DNA from: Anaerolineae bacterium
GTDB taxonomy: Bacteria > Chloroflexota > Anaerolineae > 4572-78 > J111
DNA: 37,135 bases
NCBI GenBank assembly: GCA_016926805.1
Contig: JAFGNV010000157.1
Span: 1 to 37,135 of the forward strand
Direction: 5' to 3'
The notes under the pieces were generated by a model, which had not been told where the DNA came from, searched no databases, and worked only from the letters and a program-made list of their open reading frames with translations. A program made the translations under genes and the position numbers. This document shows, piece after piece, positions 23,867 through 31,844 of the stretch (positions are counted from its first letter, which is position 1; the number at the start of each line of letters is the position of its first letter).

Positions 23867-24826
23867 CTACTCCATAATCTCAATCTGCTCAGGTTGTTCC
23901 ACAATTATCTCCGGGGCATTTTGATACATTTCAACCTGACCGGTTACCTGGATGGTTTTATCGCGGTAATAATCTTCCGGTGGTCCGGGGAACCGGGGCC
24001 AGGCATCGGGGAAAATAACCACCTTGAAGGTTTTGGCGTAATCCTGGTCAAAATTCAAAAAAACCACTTTCCCCGAATTGTAGGTATCCACAACGTGGCC
24101 CGCTACGGTCACCGTCTGTCCGGCATAGTCAGCCGCGTTTTCCCACGAGATGGCCGTTTCATCGGTGGCCGTTTCATCGGTAGAGGTTAGCCGGGTTGCT
24201 TCTTGAGGTTCGGAGGAGGGAGAGGGGACCGCCGGATCAGGGCTGGTCAGTTCGGTGGTGGGCGGCGCCGGAGTTTCTTGCGGGCAGGTACAATCGGTGA
24301 GAATGGGCTGTCCCAGAGTTAAGGCCACTTCAATCTGCCACGGGTCTCGAATGATGATTTCGGGTGAACCCTGGTATTCTTCGATGACCCCCTCGATTCT
24401 GACCAGTTTACCATAAAAAAGGTCTTCTGGTGGCGCGGGAAACTTGGGCCAATCATCGGGAAAAATCACGGCGGTAAAGGCGTCAACCTCCGGTGAAAAG
24501 TTGAGAAAAACAGCACTACCAGAATTATGGGCCCGAATCACCGTGCCCTCCACCGTTATCGTCTCTCCCACAAATTCAGCGGCATCTACAAAGGGGATAA
24601 CATCATCGCGAGCGCCTTTGGGCCATACTAAATCTTCGATTTCGGCAGAAGGCAACTGATTAGTTGGCAGCTTGTTAACAGGCGCAGGGGGGGTATAAGT
24701 GGGATAAGGCGTGTAGGTGGGGTAAGGCGTGTAAGTGGGATACGGCGTTGGCAATAACTCAGACCGGCAAGCGGTGACACACAATATGAGTAAACCAAAA
24801 ATGCCAGCCCGATACGTAAGCCGCAT
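23867..24826 (-). CDS. Secreted lipoprotein with two OB-fold domains
   Basis: The 319-residue protein starts at ATG 24824-24826 (GGGGA about 7 nt upstream; an earlier in-frame start at 24889 would spoil the signal peptide). A lipoprotein signal ends in VTAC with Cys20. After it comes a triplicated PYPTYT spacer (from about residue 28) and two homologous domains (about 75-165 and 225-319). Each has the pattern ITVEGTV...SGSAVFLNF...VIFPDDWPKFP...GKLVRIEGVIEEY....EIIIRDP.QIE. This is the OB-fold pattern often found next to nuclease or DNA-handling modules. It is first in the operon with comEC and is displayed outside the membrane. Nucleic-acid or sugar binding is possible; DNA binding is favoured by context. 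Confidence 0.7.
   Translation of the reverse strand: MRLTYRAGIFGLLILCVTACRSELLPTPYPTYTPYPTYTPYPTYTPPAPVNKLPTNQLPSAEIEDLVWPKGARDDVIPFVDAAEFVGETITVEGTVIRAHNSGSAVFLNFSPEVDAFTAVIFPDDWPKFPAPPEDLFYGKLVRIEGVIEEYQGSPEIIIRDPWQIEVALTLGQPILTDCTCPQETPAPPTTELTSPDPAVPSPSSEPQEATRLTSTDETATDETAISWENAADYAGQTVTVAGHVVDTYNSGKVVFLNFDQDYAKTFKVVIFPDAWPRFPGPPEDYYRDKTIQVTGQVEMYQNAPEIIVEQPEQIEIME
24696..24750 (-). repeat. 18-bp coding tandem repeat in the lipoprotein spacer
   Basis: Three near-identical units, each encoding PYPTYT, lie after the lipobox Cys. They would give an extended Pro/Tyr-rich spacer lifting the OB domains from the membrane. Confidence 0.8.
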
Positions 24827-24909
24827 TGAGAATCCCCTTCCTGACAACCCTGACAGTTTTTGAAACCGTTGGACTGAAATCACTGCCAAAAAACCGCCAA
24901 CTCCGCCGT

Positions 24910-24938
24910 AGTATACCTGGATTGGATTTGAGTGTCAA
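24910..24938 (-). promoter_or_regulatory. Near-consensus promoter of the OB lipoprotein - comEC operon
   Basis: On the minus strand, TTGACA (24933-24938), a 17-bp spacer and TATACT (24910-24915). This is the best sigma70-type promoter in the window. Confidence 0.8.
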
Positions 24939-25000
24939 TCAGACGGGAGGCAAATATCATTTGAAAGGGATTTTTGCCTCACCAAGTTGCAAGATAATTT

Positions 25001-25030
25001 TTGGGAATGCGTCTCTATCTATGCTATAAT
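25001..25030 (+). promoter_or_regulatory. Promoter of the DUF4352-like gene
   Basis: TTGGGA (25001-25006), an 18-bp spacer and TATAAT (25025-25030) with TGC as an extended -10. The leader would be about 40 nt. Confidence 0.65.
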
Positions 25031-25075
25031 GGCTCGCTATGCAAGATACCTGTTTTTGTTCTGGAAGGAGATGTA

Positions 25076-25747
25076 ATGAGCCAATTTTATCCTCAACAAA
25101 CCCCGTCTTTTCCGCCACCCCGGCCTCCTGAAAATGACGACTATTACGACGAGGGTGATTATGAATACGAGGTTGATGAAGATGATTACGAAGACACAGG
25201 CAGTTCATTAGTTCAATATGCCCTGGCCTTTTTGGGCGGCGGCTGTCTGGTGTTTATTTGTATGAGTTGTTGTTTCCTGTTAGTCGCCGGCCTGTGGATG
25301 CTAGACTCAACCCTGGCTTCAACCCCTATGCCCGGCAGCGACATTGGCGTTACTACTGACGACCCGGCTCGTGTCCGCGAAGAAGTAGTTAACGACCAGA
25401 ATGTGCAGCTAACTTTGCTTGAGGTAAACCGCAATGCCTCACTACCCACCGTGCCTGTGGTTGAGGGACGAGAATTAATCATTGTGACCGTTGAGTTGGT
25501 GAATTTGAATACAGAAGAAGAAATAGATTACAGCGAACGTGACTTCTTGCTTATAAATACCTATGGAGACGCTTACCAACCAATGTCTGGGCAGGCGGTG
25601 GTGGATGGCGCTCTGGACCGCGGCGTGCTGAGATCAGAAGAAGGCCTTGATGGCCGACTGGTTTTTGAGGTATTGGCCAATGAGCCGGAACTGACGCTGG
25701 AGTGGCGCTCCCCCGATAGCGAACCGCGATATGTCAGTTTACGCTGA
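25076..25747 (+). CDS. Membrane-anchored DUF4352-like protein
   Basis: The 223-residue protein has a very acidic, Tyr/Asp-rich cytoplasmic N-terminus (about residues 10-42), one hydrophobic segment with several Cys (about 45-72) and an extracytoplasmic beta-rich domain. The pattern VQLTLLEVNRN...EGRELIIVTVELVNLNTEEEIDYSERDFLLIN is typical of DUF4352 / telokin-like domains found on Gram-positive and Chloroflexi surface proteins. ATG at 25076 is chosen because AAGGAG lies 6 nt before it; 25 further upstream codons are open but run through the promoter. Its stop overlaps the next start (TGATG), so the two are cotranslated. Function is unknown. Confidence 0.65.
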   Translation: MSQFYPQQTPSFPPPRPPENDDYYDEGDYEYEVDEDDYEDTGSSLVQYALAFLGGGCLVFICMSCCFLLVAGLWMLDSTLASTPMPGSDIGVTTDDPARVREEVVNDQNVQLTLLEVNRNASLPTVPVVEGRELIIVTVELVNLNTEEEIDYSERDFLLINTYGDAYQPMSGQAVVDGALDRGVLRSEEGLDGRLVFEVLANEPELTLEWRSPDSEPRYVSLR

Positions 25748-26370
25748 TGATAAAACTGTTGATTGCCACTAACAACCCGGGCAAACTGCAAGAGTATCGG
25801 GAAATTCTGGCCAGCCTACCCATGACCCTCACCTCCCCCGCCGACGAGGGGCTTACGCTCGATCCCGCCGAATCGGGGAACACGTTTGAAGAAAATGCCA
25901 TCATCAAAGCGCAAGCCTTTGCCCGGGCCAGTGGCCTCTTGACTCTGGCCGACGACTCCGGCCTGGAAATCGACGCCCTGGACGGTGAGCCGGGCGTCTA
26001 CTCGGCTCGCTATGGTAATACGGCCAAACATGATCACATGGGCCGTTATCAACTTGTGCTAAAAAAATTGGCCGCCAAAAACATCCCCTGGGCCAAACGA
26101 ACCGCCCGTTTTCGTTGTGTGGTGGCCCTGGCCACCCGCGAGGGTTTAATTGGCACCGCCCAGGGAAGCGTGGCAGGATTGATCACCTTTGAACCCCAAG
26201 GCAACGGCGGCTTTGGCTACGATCCTATTTTTTTTGTGCCGGAATTCAACCATACCCTTGCCGAAGTAAGCTCGGAACAAAAAAACAGCATTAGCCATCG
26301 CGCCCGCGCCGTAAGGGCAGCCGTGCCGATGATCGAACAGGCTTGCCAGGAGTTTTTATTGCAGGAGTAA
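25747..26370 (+). CDS. rdgB: XTP/dITP pyrophosphatase (RdgB/HAM1 family)
   Basis: The 207-residue enzyme hydrolyses non-canonical purine nucleoside triphosphates (dITP, XTP, dXTP) to monophosphates, keeping them out of DNA and RNA. It shows the N-terminal TNNPGKLQEY substrate loop, ADDSGLEIDALDGEPGVYSARY with metal-binding Asp residues, the F-rich GNGGFGYDPIFF motif, and the C-terminal SSEQKNSISHRARA signature. Length is standard. It overlaps the stop of the DUF4352-like gene by one base. An inverted repeat follows that probably terminates the transcript. Confidence 0.96.
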   Translation: MIKLLIATNNPGKLQEYREILASLPMTLTSPADEGLTLDPAESGNTFEENAIIKAQAFARASGLLTLADDSGLEIDALDGEPGVYSARYGNTAKHDHMGRYQLVLKKLAAKNIPWAKRTARFRCVVALATREGLIGTAQGSVAGLITFEPQGNGGFGYDPIFFVPEFNHTLAEVSSEQKNSISHRARAVRAAVPMIEQACQEFLLQE

Positions 26371-26382
26371 CAACAGAGAAAA

Positions 26383-26419
26383 AACGAGACCCCTGGAAAT
26401 GTTGATCAGGGGTCTCGTT
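26383..26419. terminator. Hairpin after rdgB
   Basis: AACGAGACCCCTG (26383-26395) and CAGGGGTCTCGTT (26407-26419) form a perfect 13-bp stem with an 11-nt loop. The T-tract after it is broken on the plus strand (CGTTTC), and on the minus strand TTTTCTCTG follows, so it may work in both directions. Confidence 0.65.
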
Positions 26420-26440
26420 CGTTTCAGTATTCAGCTATCC

Positions 26441-26489
26441 AGACCCCTAAAGGTCTCAGGCGAACAAAGTTCGCCCACCTTTAGGGTCT
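26441..26489. repeat. Nested palindromic element between rdgB and htrA
   Basis: The outer arms AGACCCCTAAAGGT (26441-26454) and ACCTTTAGGGTCT (26477-26489) pair with one bulge. Inside, GGCGAAC (26459-26465) and GTTCGCC (26469-26475) pair perfectly around AAA. There is no T-run, so it is probably an interspersed palindromic repeat. Confidence 0.75.
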
Positions 26490-26530
26490 TCATACCGCAA
26501 TGAGGTTACCAACTTCATTAACCGTCATTA

Positions 26531-27670
26531 TCACGCTCGTTCACCCAGCGTCAATGTCGTCTGGAATGTCTGACCATCCCGCAATACATCAAGGGTAATG
26601 GTTTCTCCCGCAACATATTGCAACAGCAGGCTTACCAGAGGATGTCGCTCGTCAATCATCTGGCCATTGATGGCCACAATCACATCGCCGGGACGTAGCC
26701 CGGCCTGGGCTGCTGGCGTGTCGGGAATGACTTCATGCAATAGCGCCCCGTCGGTAATACTCAAACCTTCCTCGTTGGCGAGTTGCGGGTTAAGGATCTC
26801 ATAATTAATGCCCAGAAACGACGGATGAGCTTCGCCCGTTTCAATCAACCGCTCCACCACCTTCATGGCCACGTTACTGGGGATGGCAAAGCCCAGTCCC
26901 TCGGCCTCGGAATATCCACCACGCACCACCATTGTATTGATGCCAATCACCTGCCCGGCCAGATTAATCAGCGGGCCGCCGCTATTACCCTGATTGATAG
27001 CCGCATCGGTTTGCAACAGCCCGCGCAGGGAACCAAGTTCCCGGTTGAAACCGCTCAGGATACCCGCCGTAACGGTGTTTTGATACCGCCCCAAAGCCGA
27101 GCCAATGGCAATTACGTGGGACCCCAGAGGTAGTTCACCCGAATCACCCCAGGCAGCAATAGTAGCGGGAATCGCTCCTTCCACTTTTAACACGGCCAGG
27201 TCAAATTCGGGAGCCGTGCCGACTAATTGCGCCGAGGCACTACCACCCTGGGCAAAAATCACCAGCAATTCTCTCGCCCCAACCACCACGTGGTTATTGG
27301 TCACCACGTAGCCATCCTTACTGATAAAAAAGCCAGTCCCGCTGCCGATGCCCTGCTGGCCCTGATTAACGACAGTAACCACCGCGGGGAGCACCTGCTT
27401 GACCGCATCGACAATCGCCGATTGTTCGGTGACGACGAGAGATTGTAGTTCAACTGCCGCCGGTGTTGTGACCGCCACCGGCTGCTCTGTCACTTCGGGT
27501 AAGATCATTGGCGAGGTACTCGCCAATACGGGTTGAACCTCCTGCCCTGATACCTGTTCTTTTGCCGCAATGTAACCGGCCACTCCCCCCATGATGGCCC
27601 CGGCCAACAGGCTAACCACAATCACCACACACCCGGCCAACCATAACGTCGATTTGTTACGAGTCTGCAT
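26531..27670 (-). CDS. HtrA/DegP-like serine protease with PDZ domain
   Basis: The 379-residue protein has a single N-terminal membrane anchor (about 9-35), a linker, a chymotrypsin-fold protease with a complete triad (His127 in TNNHVV, Asp157 in EFDLAVL, Ser230 in GNSGGPL) and one C-terminal PDZ domain (about 275-379, with DTPAAQAGLRPGDVIVAING). This is the usual architecture of envelope quality-control proteases, acting outside the cytoplasmic membrane on misfolded proteins. The ATG at 27668-27670 has AGGAGG about 7 nt upstream. Upstream lie two 11-bp direct repeats that look like a response-regulator site. A PDZ-less relative is encoded at 17396-18496. Confidence 0.94.
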   Translation of the reverse strand: MQTRNKSTLWLAGCVVIVVSLLAGAIMGGVAGYIAAKEQVSGQEVQPVLASTSPMILPEVTEQPVAVTTPAAVELQSLVVTEQSAIVDAVKQVLPAVVTVVNQGQQGIGSGTGFFISKDGYVVTNNHVVVGARELLVIFAQGGSASAQLVGTAPEFDLAVLKVEGAIPATIAAWGDSGELPLGSHVIAIGSALGRYQNTVTAGILSGFNRELGSLRGLLQTDAAINQGNSGGPLINLAGQVIGINTMVVRGGYSEAEGLGFAIPSNVAMKVVERLIETGEAHPSFLGINYEILNPQLANEEGLSITDGALLHEVIPDTPAAQAGLRPGDVIVAINGQMIDERHPLVSLLLQYVAGETITLDVLRDGQTFQTTLTLGERA

Positions 27671-27731
27671 CTCAGACCTCCTGATTATTGCCTACTACCA
27701 ATTATATACTGTAACAACTATAATAAACCTT

Positions 27732-27753
27732 ACTTTGCTGAGATTTTGCTGAG
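27732..27753. promoter_or_regulatory. Two 11-bp direct repeats upstream of htrA
   Basis: ACTTTGCTGAG (27732-27742) and ATTTTGCTGAG (27743-27753) differ at one base. The 11-bp period places both on the same DNA face, as in OmpR/PhoB-type response-regulator sites. They lie 62 bp upstream of the htrA start codon. AT-rich possible -10 sequences are nearby (TATAAT on the minus strand, about 27704), but no convincing -35. Confidence 0.45.
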
Positions 27754-27770
27754 GTGAAGATAAGAAAAAG

Positions 27771-27801
27771 ATTAAAAAAGGCGTGGTCAATTGACCACGC
27801 C
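27771..27801 (-). terminator. Terminator of the ABC-GldFG-DUF4340 operon
   Basis: GGCGTGGTCAA at 27780-27790 is followed directly by its complement (27791-27801), an 11-bp inverted repeat. On the minus strand it is followed by TTTTTTAATCTTTTTC, so it terminates leftward transcription from the operon. Confidence 0.85.
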
Positions 27802-27825
27802 TGCCAACAACAAAACAAGTTATCT

Positions 27826-28803
27826 TTATTGACCCCCACCGCCGGAATCATTCTCGCCTTCCGCGGTTGGCGTGGGCATTTGGAGAAAATCTTCGCGCGT
27901 TTTCTCAATTAAACTGCTAGCGGTGTACTGGGCCAGCCACACATAGTAAGGCGACTCGGACCATTTGACCAGGTACTCTTGGCTAACTTCGTCTTGGCCG
28001 CCGATGCGCAGGGTATATTCTTTGCCATCCACAGTCTTGAGGGTGACAATAGCTCGGGGATCATCAAGCCCAAATGATGGCTTTTCCTCTTTACCGGCCG
28101 GTCTGGTCATCTGCAACAAGTTGACCTGGTTGAGCACCGTCTTGAGATTGTTTTCCAGAAAAACCTCATCGGCGGCCAGGCCCTGCATGATCCAATTTTC
28201 GCCCTCCCGCTCAAATTCAAACGTGCCGTTGGCGTTTTGTAGGGTTAGAGTCACCGTCTCCGAAATGGGCACACTATAATATTGGGTGTTAATCCAATTA
28301 GAAGCACGGGGGTCAAGCTCATACGCCTGCACCTCGCCGGTCAGGTAAACTTCAGGCCGATCGCCAGTCCGGATGTGGGTAGCGGCGGGGCTGGCGGCAT
28401 CGCCAATGTAAATCTGTCGTTGGCTGCCATCCTGCATGGTCACTTCAAGCATCCGGTTGAAATCATCCGGCGCCACTTTCAGCCGTTTGTGGCTGGCCTC
28501 GGTTTCCGTGACCAAACGGTTGGTTTGCACCCCCTCAAATTTTTTCAGAAAAGATACAATTTGTTCGCCGTTGGCGGGATAATTTCCGGCCTCAGGCAAA
28601 ACCCATGCCTCGCCATCTTTGGCCAGGACAATACGCTCGCCGTCGCTTCCCTGGAGAGTCAGGCTGATAACATTGGCCGCAGAAAAACCGGGGAGGAGAG
28701 GCTCACCACTTCCCTGCACCGACGATTGCGGCCAGAAGATGAACCCGACTAAACCAATTTGAATGATCAAAATAACCGCCAGGATTTGTTGCCATCTGGT
28801 CAT
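27826..28803 (-). CDS. DUF4340-domain membrane-anchored protein
   Basis: The 325-residue protein has one N-terminal membrane segment (about 5-26) and an extracytoplasmic part with two similar beta-rich halves. Each has the pattern SLTLQGSDGERIVLAKDGEAWVL, typical of DUF4340, followed by VSFLKKFEGVQTNRLV and later NLKTVLNQVNLLQMTRP. DUF4340 genes are usually next to GldF/GldG-type ABC transporters, as here. The protein ends in a Gly-rich tail. AGGAG lies about 10 nt before the ATG. Its probable role is as an outer-face accessory of the adjacent transporter; the substrate is unknown. Confidence 0.85.
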   Translation of the reverse strand: MTRWQQILAVILIIQIGLVGFIFWPQSSVQGSGEPLLPGFSAANVISLTLQGSDGERIVLAKDGEAWVLPEAGNYPANGEQIVSFLKKFEGVQTNRLVTETEASHKRLKVAPDDFNRMLEVTMQDGSQRQIYIGDAASPAATHIRTGDRPEVYLTGEVQAYELDPRASNWINTQYYSVPISETVTLTLQNANGTFEFEREGENWIMQGLAADEVFLENNLKTVLNQVNLLQMTRPAGKEEKPSFGLDDPRAIVTLKTVDGKEYTLRIGGQDEVSQEYLVKWSESPYYVWLAQYTASSLIEKTREDFLQMPTPTAEGENDSGGGGQ

Positions 28804-28831
28804 AATGTTTTCTCCTGAAAATAGTAAACTG

Positions 28832-28924
28832 TGGTTCAGTAAACGGTAGACGGTAGTCAGTGGTCAGTAGTCAGTGGTTGACAATTGCTGGTTACTATCC
28901 GCTGACTACTGTTCACTGCTCACT
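28832..28924. repeat. Low-complexity palindromic repeat between the DUF4340 and GldFG genes
   Basis: Short units GTAGTCAGTGGTCAGTAGTCAGTGG on the left face CGCTGACTACTGTTCACTGCTCAC on the right, as an imperfect inverted repeat built from AGTCAGT/GTTCACT-like words. It resembles in style the insertion in mfd. Confidence 0.65.
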
Positions 28925-28925
28925 T

Positions 28926-31844
28926 CTACGCCCGTACCGGTTGGGTTTGAGTTTGCTGCGATAACTCCTCCGGCGACATCAACTCGATGGGCTGCTCGTT
29001 GCGCCGGCGAACCCACCAGAGCACGCCCAGTCCAATCAGGGCCAGCAGCGCCACCACGTAGTTGACAATTTCCCAGAAGGTTTGCTGACTTTCCGTGAGC
29101 GGATTGAGTAACCGGGCCGAGGTGCCCCGTGAGCGGATGGTCAGCAGGTCCAAATCTTCCACCGACCAGTCGATGGTGTTTTGGGCAAATTGCAGGCTGT
29201 TCACATACCGACCGCGGCTCAAATTGTCGGACAACCGCAAAATGATGTCGTTTAAAAATTCGGCACTGCCGATGATTACCAACCGGGCATTATCGGGCGA
29301 ACTTTCCAGAGTACCCAGCGCAGCCGGAGTCTCCTGAGTAGCCTCACCCGTTTCGGCCTTCTGTTCCGCCTCCGTAGCCTCCAGCGGCGAGGGTTTGTCT
29401 TTGAAGTAGCTTTCAAATTCGCCCTGCACCGACACGGCCAGCGGGTAAGATTTTAGTTCGCCTTCCGGGGCAAAACCCAAATCGGGCAGTTCCAGGTTAG
29501 GGTTTACCTCGGTGGTGGTGCGCAGCCACGCGTTGGGGCTGGATTGCAGCAACACCGTCACTTCACGCTCGGCGTTTTTGGTTTCATCAATGGTAACCGG
29601 CGAGGCCCAGTTCATGGTCACCGCGGGCAGGCTGGCCAGGATGGGGCTTTTCTGATCCATCCCGGTGGGCCGGACATCCACAAAGAAGGGGTAATCAAGG
29701 GCCTGGATTTCCACGACCGGCACTCCTCCCAGGTCGCGCTGGATTTGAATAGGAAATGGCTCGTTTTGCATGTCCATCACCAGGGCCTGCCCCACGTTGA
29801 TGCCGTAGCTGGCCAGCATATCACGCAGACCATCTTCCACCGGCGCCACCCCCAAGCTGCCGCTGAAAGGGTCGGGGTTAAAATAGTAATTTCCGGCCGC
29901 CACCACCACCGCGCCACCCTGCATCAGATACTGGTCAATGGCGTAGCGTTCCTTGTCGGTCATATTCTGCGGCGCAATGACCAGCAGGACATCAATGCCA
30001 GCCGGAACCTGTCCGGTTGACAGATCAACCGGCCGCACGGTGTATTCCTGCCGCAATTGTTCGGCAATCATCTGGTATTGTTTAAACGAAGGCTGCTGCC
30101 CGCCAAAGGGATCGGGCTGCGGAATGTCCGGCGGAGTCCACAGGCCCACCGTTTTCAGGAAACCGGGCGAGGAACGTTTCAGGGCCGACTCGATAGTAGT
30201 GCGGATGTCGGCCTCGCTCAGATCGCCGGAGGGGAACAGCAATTGCTGCTCCTCGCCAATTTGCAGCAGCATATGCAGGTAGTAACTTTGATCGGAGAAG
30301 AGGGACACCGGGAAGGGTTGCAGCCCCATACCCACCAAACTATCGCGGGTGACCGGGCTGTTGGGATCGTCCGGGTTGACCATTTCATAACTAAATTTAC
30401 CGCCGGAGTTGGTGGCGATGTCTTCGGCCACCTTCTGGATGGTGGTCGGCGTTTCGGCCAGCCAGTCCGGCAACCCGTCGGGCGTAACAAACAAGGTCAG
30501 CTTGGCCGGTTCGGCCATGGCCGCCAGCACCGCGTCGATGCTCTGAAAGCCGTAGACGGTCTTTTTGATGGCCCGGGTCAGATCGTATTCCAGGTTACGC
30601 AGCCGCACATCCACGTCGCCGCTGCGGTAGGCCTGCACCTCAATCAGGTCCTGGAAACCCAGCACCTCGTTCTGGTCGCCGTAACGGATGAGAATGTCAA
30701 AATAGGCATTCACCACCGAAGCGCCGTAACGGTCGGCGGCCTGGAGGGGGGTGGGTTGGATGCCGTAGGTCTGATTGGCCTCTTTTTCTTTTTCCGCATC
30801 CTGGAGCGGGTCTATGATTTCTACCACAACTTTGCCGTTGGAGGCAATTTTGTATTCCGCCAGCATATCGCGGATGTTCGGCACCAGGGGTGCCAGCAAG
30901 GGATGGGTTTTCTCGCTAAAATAGCCCCGGATGAGTAGCGGTTCCTGCAAATTACTGAGCAGGTCGCGGGTGGCCGGAGAGAGACTGTATTCGTTGTTCT
31001 CGGTCAGGTCGACCCGCGCACCAGTGAGCGGGTAAAGCCATCCGTTGACCAGAATCAAGTTGGCGCCGAGGAGCAGGGCGGTGAGCGTGATACCACGACG
31101 ATAAACCGCGGTGTTGCCGGTACGGCTCCAGCGTTTGACATCCAACGACACCACATTGAGCAGTAAAAACAATCCGGCCAGGGAGAGGTAGTAAACCAGG
31201 TCGCGCAGGTCGATCACGCCCCGCTCGATGCTTTCAAAGCGGCTGCCCAGGCCAATGGCTCGTAGAATTTCGGCCCAGGTGCCGCCGACAAAGTCGGTGA
31301 CGCCACTCGTGCCGATCAGATACAGCAAACCGATGACCAGCACGGTGAGAATCAACGAGACAATCTGGTTATCGGTACGGGAAGAGATGAACAGGCCGAT
31401 GGCCGCGTAGACGGCGGCCAAAAGAACGGCGGCCAGGTACCCGCCCCACACCGGCCCCCAGTCAAGATTACCTAGCAAGGCCACGGTGATCGGCAGGAAC
31501 AGGGTTAAGGCCAGGGCCACCAGAACCAGGGCCATCACGCCGAGGAATTTTCCCAAAACCAGTTGAACCAAGCGGGTGGGCAAGGTCAACAATATTTCCA
31601 GGGTGCCGGTTTGCTCTTCTTCGCTCCACTGGCGCATGGTCAGGGCCGCGATCAGGAAAATGAGCAGGATCGGCATCCAGCGGAACATAGGGCGCATATC
31701 GGCCACGCCGCGCGACCAAAAGGCGTCAATCCAGAAAACGACAAACAGGTTGGCCGCCAGAAATACCCCCACAAAAATCAGGGCCATTGGCGAGCCAAAA
31801 TAGTGGTTAAGTTCTTTGCGAATAATGGCCAGGGTCTGTTTCAT
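28926..31844 (-). CDS. Fused ABC-2 permease (GldF-like) and GldG-like auxiliary protein
   Basis: The 972-residue protein joins two usually separate subunits. Residues about 1-240 are a six-helix ABC-2 type permease like GldF. A further membrane segment (about 250-275) leads into a large extracytoplasmic GldG/ABC_transp_aux domain (about 280-900), with NNEYSLSPATRDLLSNLQEPLLIRGYFSE at its start. A closing membrane segment (about 932-952) precedes a short cytoplasmic tail. In Bacteroidota GldA-GldF-GldG are tied to gliding; in other phyla similar systems serve unknown export or envelope roles. Start ATG overlaps the stop of the ATPase gene (ATGA), so the two are cotranslated. A repeat of about 90 bp separates it from the DUF4340 gene. 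Confidence 0.9.
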   Translation of the reverse strand: MKQTLAIIRKELNHYFGSPMALIFVGVFLAANLFVVFWIDAFWSRGVADMRPMFRWMPILLIFLIAALTMRQWSEEEQTGTLEILLTLPTRLVQLVLGKFLGVMALVLVALALTLFLPITVALLGNLDWGPVWGGYLAAVLLAAVYAAIGLFISSRTDNQIVSLILTVLVIGLLYLIGTSGVTDFVGGTWAEILRAIGLGSRFESIERGVIDLRDLVYYLSLAGLFLLLNVVSLDVKRWSRTGNTAVYRRGITLTALLLGANLILVNGWLYPLTGARVDLTENNEYSLSPATRDLLSNLQEPLLIRGYFSEKTHPLLAPLVPNIRDMLAEYKIASNGKVVVEIIDPLQDAEKEKEANQTYGIQPTPLQAADRYGASVVNAYFDILIRYGDQNEVLGFQDLIEVQAYRSGDVDVRLRNLEYDLTRAIKKTVYGFQSIDAVLAAMAEPAKLTLFVTPDGLPDWLAETPTTIQKVAEDIATNSGGKFSYEMVNPDDPNSPVTRDSLVGMGLQPFPVSLFSDQSYYLHMLLQIGEEQQLLFPSGDLSEADIRTTIESALKRSSPGFLKTVGLWTPPDIPQPDPFGGQQPSFKQYQMIAEQLRQEYTVRPVDLSTGQVPAGIDVLLVIAPQNMTDKERYAIDQYLMQGGAVVVAAGNYYFNPDPFSGSLGVAPVEDGLRDMLASYGINVGQALVMDMQNEPFPIQIQRDLGGVPVVEIQALDYPFFVDVRPTGMDQKSPILASLPAVTMNWASPVTIDETKNAEREVTVLLQSSPNAWLRTTTEVNPNLELPDLGFAPEGELKSYPLAVSVQGEFESYFKDKPSPLEATEAEQKAETGEATQETPAALGTLESSPDNARLVIIGSAEFLNDIILRLSDNLSRGRYVNSLQFAQNTIDWSVEDLDLLTIRSRGTSARLLNPLTESQQTFWEIVNYVVALLALIGLGVLWWVRRRNEQPIELMSPEELSQQTQTQPVRA

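Noticed and set aside
26462..26472. GAAC...GTTC dyad as a second LexA box
   Set aside because: The arms are only three bases apart (AAA), not four as required, and they are the inner stem of a larger palindrome.
30057..30938. 293-residue open frame on the plus strand
   Set aside because: Antisense to the GldFG fusion and His/Gly-rich like other shadow frames; no recognisable domain or ribosome site.
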